Positions 37,675 through 50,348 of a stretch of 64,000 nt of DNA are shown one piece after another. How positions within the stretch are numbered: position 1 is the first letter of the stretch; the number at the start of each line of letters is the position of its first letter. The notes beneath the pieces were generated by a model. The model searched no databases. It worked only from the letters and a program-made list of their open reading frames with translations, and was not told the origin of the DNA. This DNA comes from Arachis hypogaea. Its lineage: Eukaryota > Streptophyta > Magnoliopsida > Fabales > Fabaceae. The stretch spans positions 27,384,022 to 27,448,021 of the forward strand of contig NC_092045.1 of assembly GCF_003086295.3 (NCBI RefSeq), written 5' to 3'. The translations under genes and the position numbers were made by a program.

Positions 37675-38965
37675 CAACAAACCTTTTGTAAAAGAATGAC
37701 AAAAACATACATATGACATTACTTTAATACAAATTCAAGTTGAAATAGATTATGCAAAGTTTGAAAAATGAAAATTAGTTTGGCTAAAAGCAAAAATATT
37801 TTCTCAAATATCTTGAAAGATATTTAGGTGTACAATCAAATAAAAACATGTATTAAAACTGCAATATGGTTGGAAGAAGATTAAGTTGCATTACGCCAAA
37901 ACAATTTCCAAGTTAAAGATAGAATATGTGAGATTTGAAAGATGAAAATTAATTGAGCTAAGGACCAAAATATTTTCTCGAAAATCTCAAAAGACACTTA
38001 GGTACTTAATCAAATAGAAGTATATAGTGAAATTGTCGCAAAGTTGGAAAGAAATCAAATTTTGTTCAGAAAGAAAAATTTGAGGTAAGATTTTTAACGT
38101 ACATAAGTTTTCAAAGTTCATATAAAGAAGTGCATACAAAAGCTAAAGACAATCTTATCAAAATTTTAAATAGTTGTGGACATAATTAGGCAAGATAAGA
38201 ATTGAGTTGAAATTTCTTCAAAGAGAATCTGATACAAGAACTTTAGAAGGAAATAAATTCACATTTCAAGGAAAAAGTTTAAATCAAAGGAATTCGGATA
38301 GGATTCACAAAGCACATCAAATCAAACAAGTCTTCAACTGGTCTGAAGGAGTACAAAGCTCAAAAAGAAAGACAACTCAATCAATAGCAAATTCTCAAAG
38401 ATTTTAACGATCACTTTGATGCATCAAACAAGTTCAAAGTTGGGTCAAAGAGTACATGAGTCAAGAAGAAGAGTTTAGACAAAAAAAGGCAGGCATTCCA
38501 AAGAATTTAAGCAAACATATACAGTTAAGATTAAACGAAAATGCATATAAACAAAAGAATAGGGCTGGAAGGTAATCAAATTACATTCCAAACCCAAACA
38601 AAAACTTCAAGACAAACCATGAAAGAACAAGTCATATGACACCAACAGAATTCAACAGACATAAATGAGTAACTTCGAGAAACAACTTCTAATGTTCCCA
38701 AAATCCACTATATGTGTTACCTATAACTCCTATATCATCCATGATAATCTATTAGTGTTCCCATATACCTAACCTATTAGCATTAAGATGGCCAAACTTA
38801 ATACCATGATACATGCAATGGTAGACTAACAGCAATAATCAACAAACTGTCATATACATAAAACTCTAACTCTCGTCATCTGGACAAGACTTACAACATG
38901 AAAAACACTCAGAGTATGCAATTTAAGCATAGTCAATCTATTCCTCAGGCTCTATACGAAAATTT
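37675..38965 (-). other. Element B internal region, 5' segment
   Basis: Non-coding sequence between element D and the first primer site. It contains loosely repeated phrases (ATATTTTCTC(A/G)AA(A/T)ATCT... at 37,795 and 37,970). No gag peptide is seen. Confidence 0.6.
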
Positions 38966-38977
38966 GCTCTGATACCA
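38966..38977 (-). promoter_or_regulatory. Element B primer-binding site (tRNA-iMet), copy 1
   Basis: Minus strand TGGTATCAGAGC, complementary to the 3' end of initiator tRNA-Met, three bases from the LTR end at 38,981. Confidence 0.88.
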
Positions 38978-39569
38978 TAATGTGACACCCTTACTACTAG
39001 AATATCACGCTTCCGGCTGTGCCACTCTGATAGCGTAGATATTATGATGACTTTCACATATATAATAATAAGATAAAAGCTTTAACTCAAAACCGTATAA
39101 ACTTTTATTTTGAAAAACTAGAAATACTTTCTTTTCAAAAATGTACGTACACATATACAAAGCCATTCACAGCACTTCATATATATATAAGAACCAGAGT
39201 TCTTTATACAACAACTTATAAACATTACAATTCACAACTCGTATCCCTCTTATAAAGATATAATAATAATGACGAGGAAAAATAATCACTAAGCTAATAC
39301 AACGATATCATATAACCAAAAGCACAAGAATCCCTTCACAAGCTTATTCGTCCATAACCAGAAAAGAGAAGTCCGTATGTAATGGTAGACTAACGGCAAA
39401 CTTAATACCATGATGCATGCAATGATAGACTAACGGCAATAATCAACAAACTGTCGTATACATAAAACTCTAACTCTCGTCATCTGGACAAGACTTACAA
39501 CATGGAAAACACTCAGAGTATGCAATTGAAGCATAGTCAATCTATTTCTCAGGCTCTACAAGAAAGACT

Positions 39570-39581
39570 GCTCTGATACCA
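39570..39581 (-). promoter_or_regulatory. Element B primer-binding site, copy 2
   Basis: Minus strand TGGTATCAGAGC, exact, three bases from the repeated LTR end at 39,585. Confidence 0.88.
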
Positions 39582-40173
39582 TAATGTGACACCCTTACTA
39601 CAAGAATATCACACTTCCGACTGTGCCACTCTGATAGCGTAGATATTATGATGACTTTCACATATATAATAATAAGATAAAAGGTTTAACTCAAAACCGT
39701 ATAAACTTTTATTTTGAAAAACTAGAAATACTTTCTTTTCGAAAATGTACGTACACACATACAAAGCCATTCACAGCACTTCATATATATATAAGAACCA
39801 GAGTTCTTTATACAACAACTTATAAACATTACAATTCACAACTCTTATCCCTCTTATAAAGATATAATAATAATGGCGAGGAAAAATAATCACTAAGCTA
39901 ATACAACGATATCATATAACCAAAAGCACAAGAATCCCTTCACAAGCTTCTTCGTCCATATCCAGAAAAGAGAAGTCCATATGCAATTGTAGACTAATGG
40001 CAAACTTAATACCATGATGCATGCAATGGTAGACTAACGGCAATAATCAAGAAACTGTCGTATACATAAAACTCTAACTCTCGTCATCTGGACAAGACTT
40101 ACAACATGAAAAACACTCAGAATATGCAATTGAAGCATAGTCAATCTATTCCTCAGGCTCTACAAGAAAGACT

Positions 40174-40185
40174 GTTCTGATACCA
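40174..40185 (-). promoter_or_regulatory. Element B primer-binding site, copy 3 (one mismatch)
   Basis: Minus strand TGGTATCAGAAC, one base changed from copies 1 and 2, three bases from the LTR end at 40,189. Confidence 0.85.
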
Positions 40186-43100
40186 TAATGTGACACCCTT
40201 ACTACCAGAATATCACGCTTTTGGCTGTGCCACTCTGATAGCGCAGATATTACGATGACTTTCACATATATAACAATAAGATAAAAGCTTTAACTCAAAA
40301 CCGTATAAACTTTTATTTTGAAAAACTAGAAATACTTTCTTTTCGAAAATGTACGTATACACATACAAAGCCATTCACAACATATATATATATATATATG
40401 TATGTATAAGAACCAGAGTTCTTTATACAACAACTTATAAACATTACAATTCACAACTCGTATCCCTCTTATAAAGATATAATAATAATGGCGAGGAAAA
40501 ATAATCACTAAGCTAATACAACGATATCATATAACCAAAAGCACAAGAATCCCTTCACAAGCTTCTTCGTCCATATCTAGAGAAGAGAAGTCCGTAAGGG
40601 GGTGAAAACCTAACCACACGGTCTCACCAGAGGAGTTTCAGAATTGTCATAAGAAGATATATAAAAGAAAGTTACTTTCAATCGCAGTGATAACCACTCG
40701 TCTTATGAATCCTTTTTGAAAACCAATGGTTAATCATCCAAAATCCAAAATTCATATTTTTCTTATAAAAGAAAAACTTAAAAGTTACTTAGACTATATG
40801 AATGATCAACCTGTTCCAAGCATAGGTTCATTAAGTCTATGGTGAATCAACTTGATTTTTCATACTTTGCTAAACCTCAAACACAAACCAATCACGACCT
40901 TCGGTCCAAGCAACTCAATCAACACCCAATTCATCACAATTCAACCAATCAGTCATAAACACAAGTAATGAAGTTCAAACACAATCAAGAGTAATTACAT
41001 CAAGTATATGAATTAGCAGTTAAATAGAATTATTCACATAGACAAACCAAGTACAATATGCATACCCAAACAAGGTCACATAGATACATACAATGCATGC
41101 CTGTTCTAATGGCCATGAGCTCATGTGTCAGTTACACTGCTAGAACCCGACACATCCGGTAGCTAACCTGGACATTGTCTCTCTGATTGTGCATCTTCAG
41201 AAGGTATATAATCCAGGGTTTAGTGCCCTACTACCTTCTCCTAGAGGCAAATATCAGGGGACATAAATCCGGAGAGAGTATCCTACCACATTCCCTTATG
41301 AGGCCATGCCATATGGATCCAAGGATTAGTGCCCTACCACCTTGCAAAACAGAGAGAACCACGAACAATTAGGATTAACTAATCACCCCAAAATACAATC
41401 CTTTTCATAGTTAATCAAAATTAAATAAAATAATTCTTCAACCCAAGTTTTTCAAACAACACTTCCAATAAAGTCTCTAATTTTTATGAAAATTTTGGCA
41501 GTACTTTCCTTAAAACTCGAACTTTACCATCCTTCAAGGGTTCCATCCAAACCACATTTATCAAACTCTTTTCAACATTTTCAAAACTGAATCATTACTC
41601 AATATAAATATATAAGTTAGATTTCCAACACAAAATCCCTTTCTCAATATAAATATATAAAAATCTGATTTCCAATATGAAACCAGTTTTTAGTATAAAC
41701 AATCGAATTAACTTTCCAAATCAATTTTCATCAACAATTGCACACCAACCCAGGCAAACAATAATTCAATCAAGTAAACAATCAAATCCATAAGACTCAC
41801 ATAATCACAAAAATATATTTTTCACATCAATATATATTTATAACAATTCTATGATATAAAATAAGTTTTAATAAAAACCCTACCTTGAATAGTCGAAACC
41901 CACAAAACCGAACAAGTCTAAAAACCTTATTTCTCTTAACCAGTAGTAGCGGCAGCTGCAACCACAACTCCATTATATCCGCAGCCACAGCAACAACTTT
42001 AATTTACCAGCATAAAATAACTAGAACTCGATCCTCAGGCATTAACGTTGCAAAAACCTTAATAATATATAATAGAACAGCGACTAAAAGGGTTCCGAAT
42101 AAGGAACAACTTACCGTACTTACGAATAAGCGAGAGAACGGAGCAGCGGTAGCTCTGATAACAATGCAGCAACTTGATGTCACATGCAAGAATCGGAACT
42201 CAATCCTACGTTACCAGAACCTCAGAACCTTTAACAACTTAGAACAAAATACTGATTTCAAGGGTTTTAGAAAAGAAAATGCTTACCAAGAAGACAGGGG
42301 CTCCAACGGCGGTTTCCGGCGGCAAGAACGGCAGTGACAACAGCGGACATGAACAGCGGAGCAGGCGGGATGTGATAGCAAGGAGCATGGCGATGCGAGC
42401 AGGCTATGCGAGCTCCCTCTCTGACCTCGCAAACTCCCTCTCTCTCCTCTACGGACTTTCTCTCTCTACTTCGGATTGACAGCGACGGCGACGGTGCTCC
42501 ACGGACGGCGACGATGAGCATGACACTAGCGATGGGATGCAGCTCCTCCCTTCCTCTCCTTGGCGGCGGTGGAGTGGGCTCCACGACGGAATGGCCAACT
42601 CGGAGTAGCAACTCCCTCTTCCTCGCGCTTTCTCTCTCTCTCCTCAACGGCCACACGTGTGACGGCGATAAGCCTTTGGCTGTGGCAAAACGGGCTGGAC
42701 AGTGGCGTTGCAACGACTCCCTCTTTCCCTTTCTCTTTTTCCTGATTTCTCTGCTCTCTTCCTCGACGTGGGTGTGTTATTTTTGCGTGTGAGTGTGTTG
42801 AGAGTGAGGGGGTGAAGGTGGGAATTGTGAGTGAAGAAGTTAGGGTTTAGTGTGTGAGATGAAGTCAGGGTTAGTGTTTGTGTATGAAATTAGAGATTTT
42901 GGGATTAAGATAGTCTATTAATTTTAATAAAAATAAAATGATAGGGTAATAATTTAAAACCAAATTAAATATAAAATAATTATTTTTGAAATACCATTTA
43001 ATTATCAACTAGTAATTTATTTTCAAGTAAATACTAATTCAATAAAAATTGGAGATAATTAAATTAATTCTCCTGTATTTATAAAATATGGTTCAAAATT

Positions 43101-43279
43101 AATATATTCAAATTAAAATATATAAAATTCTCATTATTTTTCAATTACTAAAACTTTTAAATTTTGAATACGAAAATTGTCCAATTAATATAAAAAAAAC
43201 TTTGAAAATATAATTTTTTATAATATAATAAATCATAAATAACTTATAATTTAATTTCTAAAAATCCGGGATTTTACAA

Positions 43280-43284
43280 TAGCT
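43280..43284. repeat. Element B target-site duplication, right copy
   Basis: ATAGC, one base different from GTAGC at 14,903-14,907. Confidence 0.65.
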
Positions 43285-44825
43285 CAGATGTGCTGAGATT
43301 CAAAAAAAGAGCAACACCACCAACAGCCTAACGATGTATTTGATCATCCACCAATATATGCATATGTGGTGATATTTGGGAAAAGTTTGCGTACAAAGGT
43401 ATGTGGTGACTCGGCTGGCTGGGATGGGTGTGGTGACTCTGCTGGCTGTGGTGGTTGTGCTGGCTGTGGTGGTTGTGGGTGGTAAGAAGGAAATGACTGA
43501 AACACTGCATAATGTTGTGGTGGCTATAGTGGCTGCTATGGTGGTTGATATAATGACGTGATTGCTGATGTGGTTGCTGAGGAATGACATCCGACAACCT
43601 CAGCCACGTCTCGAATAAACCCAAGTACCAACTTTGGTAATCAGCAGATAGTCTGAAGTCAGAGATTGGAAGCAGATGCCTCTCTTGCAATCGAATGTCG
43701 TGGCAGTTTGTCCATTCCTTTATCCATCTGGCATATATCTCACTCCAGTTATGGCACTGTACTCCGCGAAGAGTGATGCAATGCTAATTCATGTGATGAC
43801 TTGTGCAGGCTCAGGGGGCATTGTGCATACCCATACTGGTGCGTGACTCGGTCCGCATGGTGCCATTTGACACACTAGAATGACAGCAATGACCCCACTG
43901 TGTCACACACCTCCTGGTGCGCAAGTAGGTCAGCAGGTACGATGAGCCCTTTGTACGATCATCTGACAAACTGTAACATATTATTAGAAAATTAGATTAT
44001 TAATATCATAAATTAATACTCGTATTGACTTTATCCATGTAGTCTATTTCAACTCCAACAGATGCCTTACTCTTCGACATCCACGCTCTATTTCGTAGAT
44101 GATGACTCTATTTGCAACATGTAACATTAAAATACAGTTTACATTATGTATTGCTAGTAAAATATAAATAAAATACAAGTCAATTTCGATTAAATTATAT
44201 ATTGTTACCTCTGTGCAATCGATATTTCAGCTGGTGCAAGCTGCTGGCTTAAAATGGACGCAAGCCACGATATTCACTCCCACGCCCAAATGAACAACAG
44301 ATTAAGCTGGCTATCCATCTCCTTGCAATCGTACCGTGATGCATGGCACAGTGACCTGTAAAGATAAACGGGAGTTGCTGCCTCCAACTGTAAGTGTGAA
44401 TCTATGCAAAATTTTGAAGCAGTGGTAGATACTTCGCATGGAAATATGTCGTCGACTTATCCGTAATGAGGGTTGTACCCAACAGATAGAAGATGTGACA
44501 CCTAACGTATCGCTGAATAGACTCTCAAGTGTCTAAAGGCTGTTTCTCTCTGATATGGTGAACATATGACAACTTTATGTAACTTTTGAGGAACTACTCG
44601 CACTGGGTTCACTACTGAAAATTGCCAAGCTATAATTGACCAGAAAATCATGACTATTATCTGTCCATTCGATCACAATTTCTCCATCAATTGGTAGGCC
44701 ATATATATGTGCCACGTCTTCGAGTGTCACCGTAACCTCACCGACCGATAATACGAAGGTGTGAGTCTCTGGCCTCTACCTTTTCACAAGAGAAGCTAGC
44801 AACGTAAAATGCTTTCTAATCTCTC
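43285..44825 (-). pseudogene. Plant mobile domain (PMD) protein pseudogene, main part
   Basis: Minus-strand translation gives the PMD signature in order. First comes R-x-RPETHTF (Trp changed to TAG) with VGEVTVTLEDVAHIYGLPIDGE (about 44,690-44,790). Next are CVKWHHADRVTHQYGYAQCP (about 43,805-43,880) and the C-terminal QERHLLPISDFRLSADYQSW with LGLFETWLRLSDV (about 43,580-43,690). A His/Ser/Gln/Pro-rich low-complexity stretch follows down to 43,300. A GT...AG intron is visible at complement 44,108-44,208, and a second with damaged donor (GA) at about complement 43,971-44,035. PMD proteins (MAIN/MAIL family) act in silencing and genome stability and also occur inside plant transposons. Several stops and frameshifts make this copy non-functional. 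It is interrupted at 43,285 by element B. Confidence 0.75.
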
Positions 44826-44831
44826 AAATTC

Positions 44832-45119
44832 TTGAGATCTGGTAGATCAGAACCATTGGACAGCGACCTTGGAAGCCGCCCAGCCGAATCATCTAAGGTG
44901 GCTGACTCAATCAGGGAGGTCCTCAATGAATTCTTGAATGTGTCCAAACTCATAGTTCAATCAAACAGAGCTGCTCAAAAACTAGCCTTTGAAAATGAAA
45001 AAGCTTGGATCAAATGCCAAGAACGAGTAAGCTTGATGCTTCAAAACTTTGAAGATGAGATGGGGGCTGGTGACAAGAATGCTGACTCTAAATCGGAATA
45101 CAATCTCTCGGATGATTAA
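44832..45119 (+). pseudogene. Coiled-coil ORF fragment before the copia 3' LTR
   Basis: 95 codons ending in a stop at 45,117-45,119. The peptide is charged and probably helical (for example NRAAQKLAFENEKAWIKCQE) and ends with an acidic tail (SKSEYNLSDD). Such a protein at the 3' side of SIRE-like elements may be the tail of an extra ORF after pol. I do not recognise a domain. It is likely 5' truncated, because the sequence directly upstream belongs to the PMD pseudogene. Confidence 0.5.
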
Positions 45120-45965
45120 TGTGTTTTCTGATTTCTGGTTCTATTTGGTTCTTTTTGAACTTTTGTTAACTGTTTGGATACATTTTTGTGATACTCTGTT
45201 AAACACTTGGTTATTTTGGATGCTAGTTATATTTTGAATATTCTGCATTCCAATGTTATTTTTTGCAGGTGCACCCCTTTGATGACAAAAAGGGGAGAAT
45301 TGGCTGAAATTGAAATTAAAGAAAACAGGGGATGAAATCCTTTGTGAATTTATGATCACCCTTGTTTCAATAATTTGTTGTGGTGACCTGTTTAATGCAT
45401 TTGATGCATTTGAATCACTTTTTGAATTACCTTAGTGGATATGCTTGCTGAATTCTGGATTAGGAATTATTTTTTGGCAGTTCCTTTAAGCTTTGATATG
45501 TAAATAAATTCTGATAGTTGCTGTGTTTTGAGATAATCATGCTTGATTAAAAATGTCTTCCTTGCTGTGATTATTTTGCTCTGATATGTTGGCTGGAAAA
45601 TCTTTTCAAATAGCTTGAAACAGCAATTTCTTAAAACATCAAAAAAAAATTTTGTTGATATGAACTCAATTGCTTTGTTGAGTTTGAGTAGAAAATCAAT
45701 TTTATGATAACAAATGAGTTTTGTTTATCACTCCAATTGTACTCATAAATCAAGCCATTCAACATCTTACATGTAATATGTTGAATAACATTGTTGCCTT
45801 AGGCTTGATAAAAATTGTTACAGGTATAGAGCTTCCCTTGGTAAAATAGAATACACTGAGGGGGAGCCATGTAACAATTGGAAAGGAAGAAATCCAAGTA
45901 TTCAAAAAGGGAGTACTATAATCTTTGATTTCTTTCTATTTCAATTTTTAATAATGTTTGTCATT

Positions 45966-45976
45966 AAGGGGGAGAT
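45966..45976 (+). promoter_or_regulatory. Copia polypurine tract
   Basis: AAGGGGGAGAT directly before TGATGAGTTT, the likely LTR start. Confidence 0.75.
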
Positions 45977-47829
45977 TGATGAGTTTGGAAAACTCTAAAC
46001 TAATATTAGTGATGACTAAATATTATTAATTTGATTAATTACAAAATTATTAATTTGATCTTAATTCATACTTGCTTAATTAATGATTTTGTTCGTGCAG
46101 ATTTTTTATTTGGGCCGAAATATAACAAGCCCATTGGAATAATTTTTCTCAGCCTTATTATTAAACTATTGAAAACATGTTGGCTGAAATTATGGTTATG
46201 TATTTGGGCCAAATTGGATTATTATTGCTACAAGCCCAACTACAATCTTTGCTAAATAGACCAATGCTTGGTCCGAAACCATTAAGCAAAGAAAGCAAAG
46301 TTTTATTACTTCCAATGAATCTCACTTTTCAAGTTGTGATGGACTTTAAATTCAATTAAACTTGAATTGACTTGCATTGAAAACATGAAAGAGAAAGAGA
46401 AAAGTGACTTGATGGCTTTAATGTAGCTTACACGCTACTACACAAAGCATGGGGAGTTGATCTTAATTAATTCATTTGTAATAACACTCATTACTCATAG
46501 CTTTGATTTTTCTCTCTTCTCTCTCATCTCTCTTCTCCATTTTTGGTCACCTCATAGAGAAAGAATGGAAGCTAAGCTTAGTCACCAAAAAGAAGGAGAA
46601 GCAAGTTACAAGACCATTGTAATGATGGTAAGAAAAAGAAAAAATAAAAAGTATGTTGTGGCTGAGATCTTCAACCAAGAAAGGTAAGATTTGGTGAAGT
46701 AAGCTCAGCCTCTCCATACCAAAAATGGAAGAGAAGATCTCGGTCAGAGGAAGAAAATCCTTGGAAGGATGGCTTGACTCTGATTTTGCTCAACCACCAC
46801 AGGAGGTAGCTACAGTGGCTACATGATGGAGGAGACAGAAGTTGGAGCAGGAGAAGCTGTCATGCATCATGAAGCATCAAGGGCTAGGAGTCCTTCTTGG
46901 AGTGCAAGGCAAGATGGATGACTCGGATTGATGATTATTGATGACCAAGGAAGAACCAGAGGTAATTGCATGTTGGTTAATGCATTCGGTTTCCTCTTCT
47001 CTCTCTCTGGCCGAACTGGTTTTGCTTGAAGAAAAAGAAGTTTAGCTTGGTTTTTGGTTTCAACCGTGGAGGCTTCCCTTTTTATAAATAAGGGAGAACA
47101 GCCAGGGCTTAAAGCAAGGAGTGAGAGTGCAAGACACAAGGTTCACATAGCTACCTAAGCTAACAGAAGTTCTTCTCCTTCAATGTACTTCATTTTGTAT
47201 TTTTCTATTTAATTTTGTCTGTCTTGAGTCTCATGGAAAAAGGTAAATAGTGAGGTTTGTAAGAAAAAGTCATAGAACAGAAAAAGGCAAAGAGTGCAAA
47301 ATTAAAAGAAAAAGCCATAGATGTCCTTAGAGGTCCTTTGTACATCTGTGTTGTGTTTCATGATTCTGTGGAAATCTCCTTGCAAGTTGGGTTAGCATTT
47401 AGCAGTTGAAAGCTTGGCAGTGACCAAGTCAAGTTCAGGATTGGGGTTTAGATTCTGGACTTGTCCCGGATAGGAAGGGTAGTTCCTAGGGAGAATTGGT
47501 GTTTGTAATCAAGGATGATTATAGTGAAATTCCATCATTATTGTGATGGAGACTGGATATAGGCTGCATTACACTTTGCAGCTGAACCAGGATATATCTT
47601 GGTGTAATTCTCTCTCTCTTCTACTCCATTTCTGATTCTGCTGCACAGGATACAAAATTGAAAAATATCTCCTGGTTGGTCACGAGACAAAACAAAAAAA
47701 TCTCGTGGCTAGGCACGAGACAAAAACAAAAAATATCTCCTCAAGTGTTATGAAGGACAACAAGGGTTACTAAGCCAAAAAAGGGGCTAAGATTCAACTC
47801 CCATTCTCTTAGTCACTGATAAACCATCA
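45977..47829 (+). repeat. Copia 3' LTR
   Basis: It starts TGATGAGTTT and ends AAACCATCA, so its termini form a short imperfect inverted repeat. A TATA box TTTATAAATA lies at 47,081-47,090, followed by a purine-rich leader. The right end is set by the abrupt start of the AT-rich tandem array. The other LTR is not in the window. Confidence 0.65.
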
Positions 47830-49140
47830 ATACTATTTATTAATTTTAATAAATACAATTTAGAATAAAATAATAATATAATAACAGAAAACAAAATAAA
47901 AAATAATTATAGAAAATTAAAATTTTTTTATTAATATTAATAATTTCAAATTAAAATAAATTAATAATATTAAAATAAAAAAATAATTATATAAAATTCA
48001 AAAAATATTTTTTATATTTATATTATTTATTTATTTTAATGAATACAAATTAGAATAAAATAATAATATTATAACAAAAAATAAAAAATAATTATAGAAA
48101 ATTTGAATTTTTTATTAATATTTATATTATTTATTAATTTTAATAATCATAAATTGAAATAAAATAATAATATTAAAACAAAGAAAAATAATTATAGAAA
48201 ATTCAATTTTTTTATATTTATATTATTATTAATTTTAATAATTACAAATTAAAATCAAATAATAATTTTAAAACAGAAAATAAAAATAATTATATAAAAT
48301 CTGGAAAATTTATTTTTTATATTTATATTATTAATTAATTTTGATAATACAAATTAGAATAAAATAATAATATTATAGCAAAAAATAAATAAAAAATAAT
48401 TAAAAAATATTCAAATTTTTATTAATATTTATATTATTTATTAATTTTAATAATTAAAAATTAAAATAAAATAATATTATAGCTGAAGATGAAAAATAAC
48501 TACAGAAAATTCAAAATTTTTTATTATTAATTATTATATTATTTATCAAATTTAATAATTAAATAAATATAAACAATAATATTATAACAGAAAATAAAAA
48601 ATTACAAAATATCCAAAAATATATTTATTAATAATTATATTATTTATTACTGTTAATAATTACAAATGAGAATAAAATAATAATATTATAACAAAAAATA
48701 AAATAAAGAATAATTACAGAAATTTGGACATTCTTTATTAATATTTATAGTGGTTATTAATTTTAATAATTACAAGTTAAAATAAAATAATAATATTATA
48801 AGAGAAAATAAAAAAAATTATTTCAGAAAATTTAGAATTTTTATTAATATTTATATTATTTACTAGTTTTAATAATTAAAATAAATATAAAATAATAATA
48901 TTATAACAGAAAATAAAAATAATTACACAAAATCCAAAAAATATATTTATTAATAATTATATCACTTATTAATTTTAATAATTATAAATTAAAATAAAAT
49001 AACAATATTATAACAGACAATAAAAAATATAATTACACAAAATCCGAAAAATATATTTATTAATAATTATATCACATTAATTTTAATAATTATAAATTAA
49101 AATAAAATAATATTACAACAAAAAAGAAAAAATGTTAAGA
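47830..49140. repeat. AT-rich tandem array, period about 103 bp
   Basis: The phrase AATAATATTATAACA(G/A)AAAATAAAAA recurs about 13 times (near 47,872, 47,964, 48,062, 48,165, 48,261, 48,367, 48,471, 48,576, 48,676, 48,788, 48,893, 48,999 and 49,107), at intervals of 92-112 bp. Each unit also has a TTATTAATTTTAATAATTA segment. The units have drifted apart by small indels. The base composition is almost only A and T. Confidence 0.85.
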
Positions 49141-49623
49141 AAAATAAAATAATATTATCACATAAAATTCATAAAAAATTAACCAAATAATAAGCTCTAA
49201 ATTAGCAAAAATAGTAAACTTATGTAATTATGTTGTCTTAATTAGTTGACAATATATTTTGTCATTAACGTATAATTCTGTATTATTTTTACTAAATACA
49301 GTTTTATAATTTTTTATGTATAAATCTCATATAGGAACCTTTTTAAAGCTAACTTTCTGTTGCATTGTGTATTTTCAGAACAAACATATTTTTTATGTAA
49401 ATATATTGACAACACGTATTTTTTGTGTTGGTCAAAAAATAAAGAAAATCTCTAATAAAAAGTTGTGTAGATTCTTTAAAAAAGAAAAGAAATTTATATG
49501 TCACCTGCAATAACACACAACTACCGTATTGATAGAGGCTTATCACACGTTTTTCTTTTCTGTAAAAACTGCTTTCACTAAAAGAACACGCAATTTGCAT
49601 AGTAATAAAAAGTAAATGCTACG

Positions 49624-49771
49624 GTACATTTGATATTGTGTCTAACTTACTAAAAAAGACAAATAGATAATATTTAATAAATTTTAAATATTTTATTTTT
49701 TATTTTAAACATTTTATTTTTTAATTTTAAAAAAAAATTAGACAATTTAAACACCATAATAAAAAATACCA
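49624..49771. mobile_element. Possible short foldback MITE
   Basis: The left end GGTACATTTGATATTGTGTCTAA and the inverted right end GGTATTTTTTATTATGGTGTTTAA are alike, around an AT-only centre of about 80 bp. The base composition makes chance similarity possible. Confidence 0.4.
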
Positions 49772-50183
49772 TATAACTCACCTTAATCAAAACTCGCCAC
49801 GCATTTTTCTTTCCTGTAAAAACTACTTCGAGTTAAAATAACACACAACTTACATATTAGCTAGACAATGCTATAATTCTATATTATGACATAATACACT
49901 ATAATAAAATATAGTTATATAACACACAAATATTTTTCGTATAAAAAATAATTTCTGCCTTTTAACCCTCTCCATCCACTAATGTTCCTACCCTATTCCA
50001 ACTGCATTACACAAGCATCACATTCATCATCACTATCGCTTCCCATTCATTGCTACCCACTTCAACTGAACTGCAACCTTAATTAACCCTGATCAACCCT
50101 GAAGCACAATTTAAATCCATCATCCCACTTTTCACAATTCATCTCCAACGTTAATATCATGCAATCATAAAAAAAGGTGAGAA

Positions 50184-50348
50184 GTATTAGAAATTTAGTA
50201 AAATTTATTGTTTTTGACTAACAGTTAACTATTAATATTTAAAAATATAAATTAAAAATATGTTATTAAATTACTAAATTAAAGAAATTAGATTAATAAC
50301 TAAAAATAACAATAATAAATAATAAATTTTATTAAATTTTAAATATTT
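50184..50348. mobile_element. Possible foldback MITE
   Basis: The left end reads TTAGAAATTTAGTAAAATTTATT and the right end, inverted, TTTAAAATTTAATAAAATTTATT, separated by about 110 bp. Both arms continue into a similar TTTTGACTAA/TTTTTAGTTA stretch. This is a typical small non-autonomous DNA element. Confidence 0.5.

Larger units (their letters stand above)
38981..40188 (-). repeat. Two 604-bp tandem units, each LTR end + leader + primer site
   Basis: TGTGACACCCTTACTAC begins at 38,981, 39,585 and 40,189, a spacing of exactly 604 bp twice. Each unit has LTR sequence up to AGAAGTCC(G/A)TA (39,377 and 39,981), then leader sequence from about 205 bp inside the element ending in the primer site. 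Three LTR-end/primer-site junctions therefore stand in a row. Confidence 0.92.
38981..43279 (-). repeat. Element B 5' LTR (right) with tandemly repeated end
   Basis: It runs from TGTGACACCC (38,981) to GATTTTACA (43,279). The complete LTR body is 40,189-43,279. Before it stand two additional 604-bp units that each repeat the last 397 bp of the LTR plus about 205 bp of leader. Relative to the left LTR it lacks about 1.15 kb at about 41,377. Confidence 0.85.
44826..47829 (+). mobile_element. SIRE/Maximus-like copia element, 3' end
   Basis: The region has a short coiled-coil ORF, a G-rich tract AAGGGGGAGAT and a 1.85 kb LTR. Similar G-rich tracts (TGAGGGGGAGCC near 45,860 and AAAAGGGGAGAA near 45,290) are typical of the 3' half of SIRE-type Ty1/copia elements. 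The 5' part with gag and pol is absent. The left edge abuts the PMD pseudogene at about 44,825. Assignment to copia rests on these tracts and LTR style, since no pol is present. Confidence 0.55.

Noticed and set aside
44832..45119. Independent small host gene
   Set aside because: Position between the PMD border and a polypurine tract/LTR makes a retroelement ORF tail more likely.
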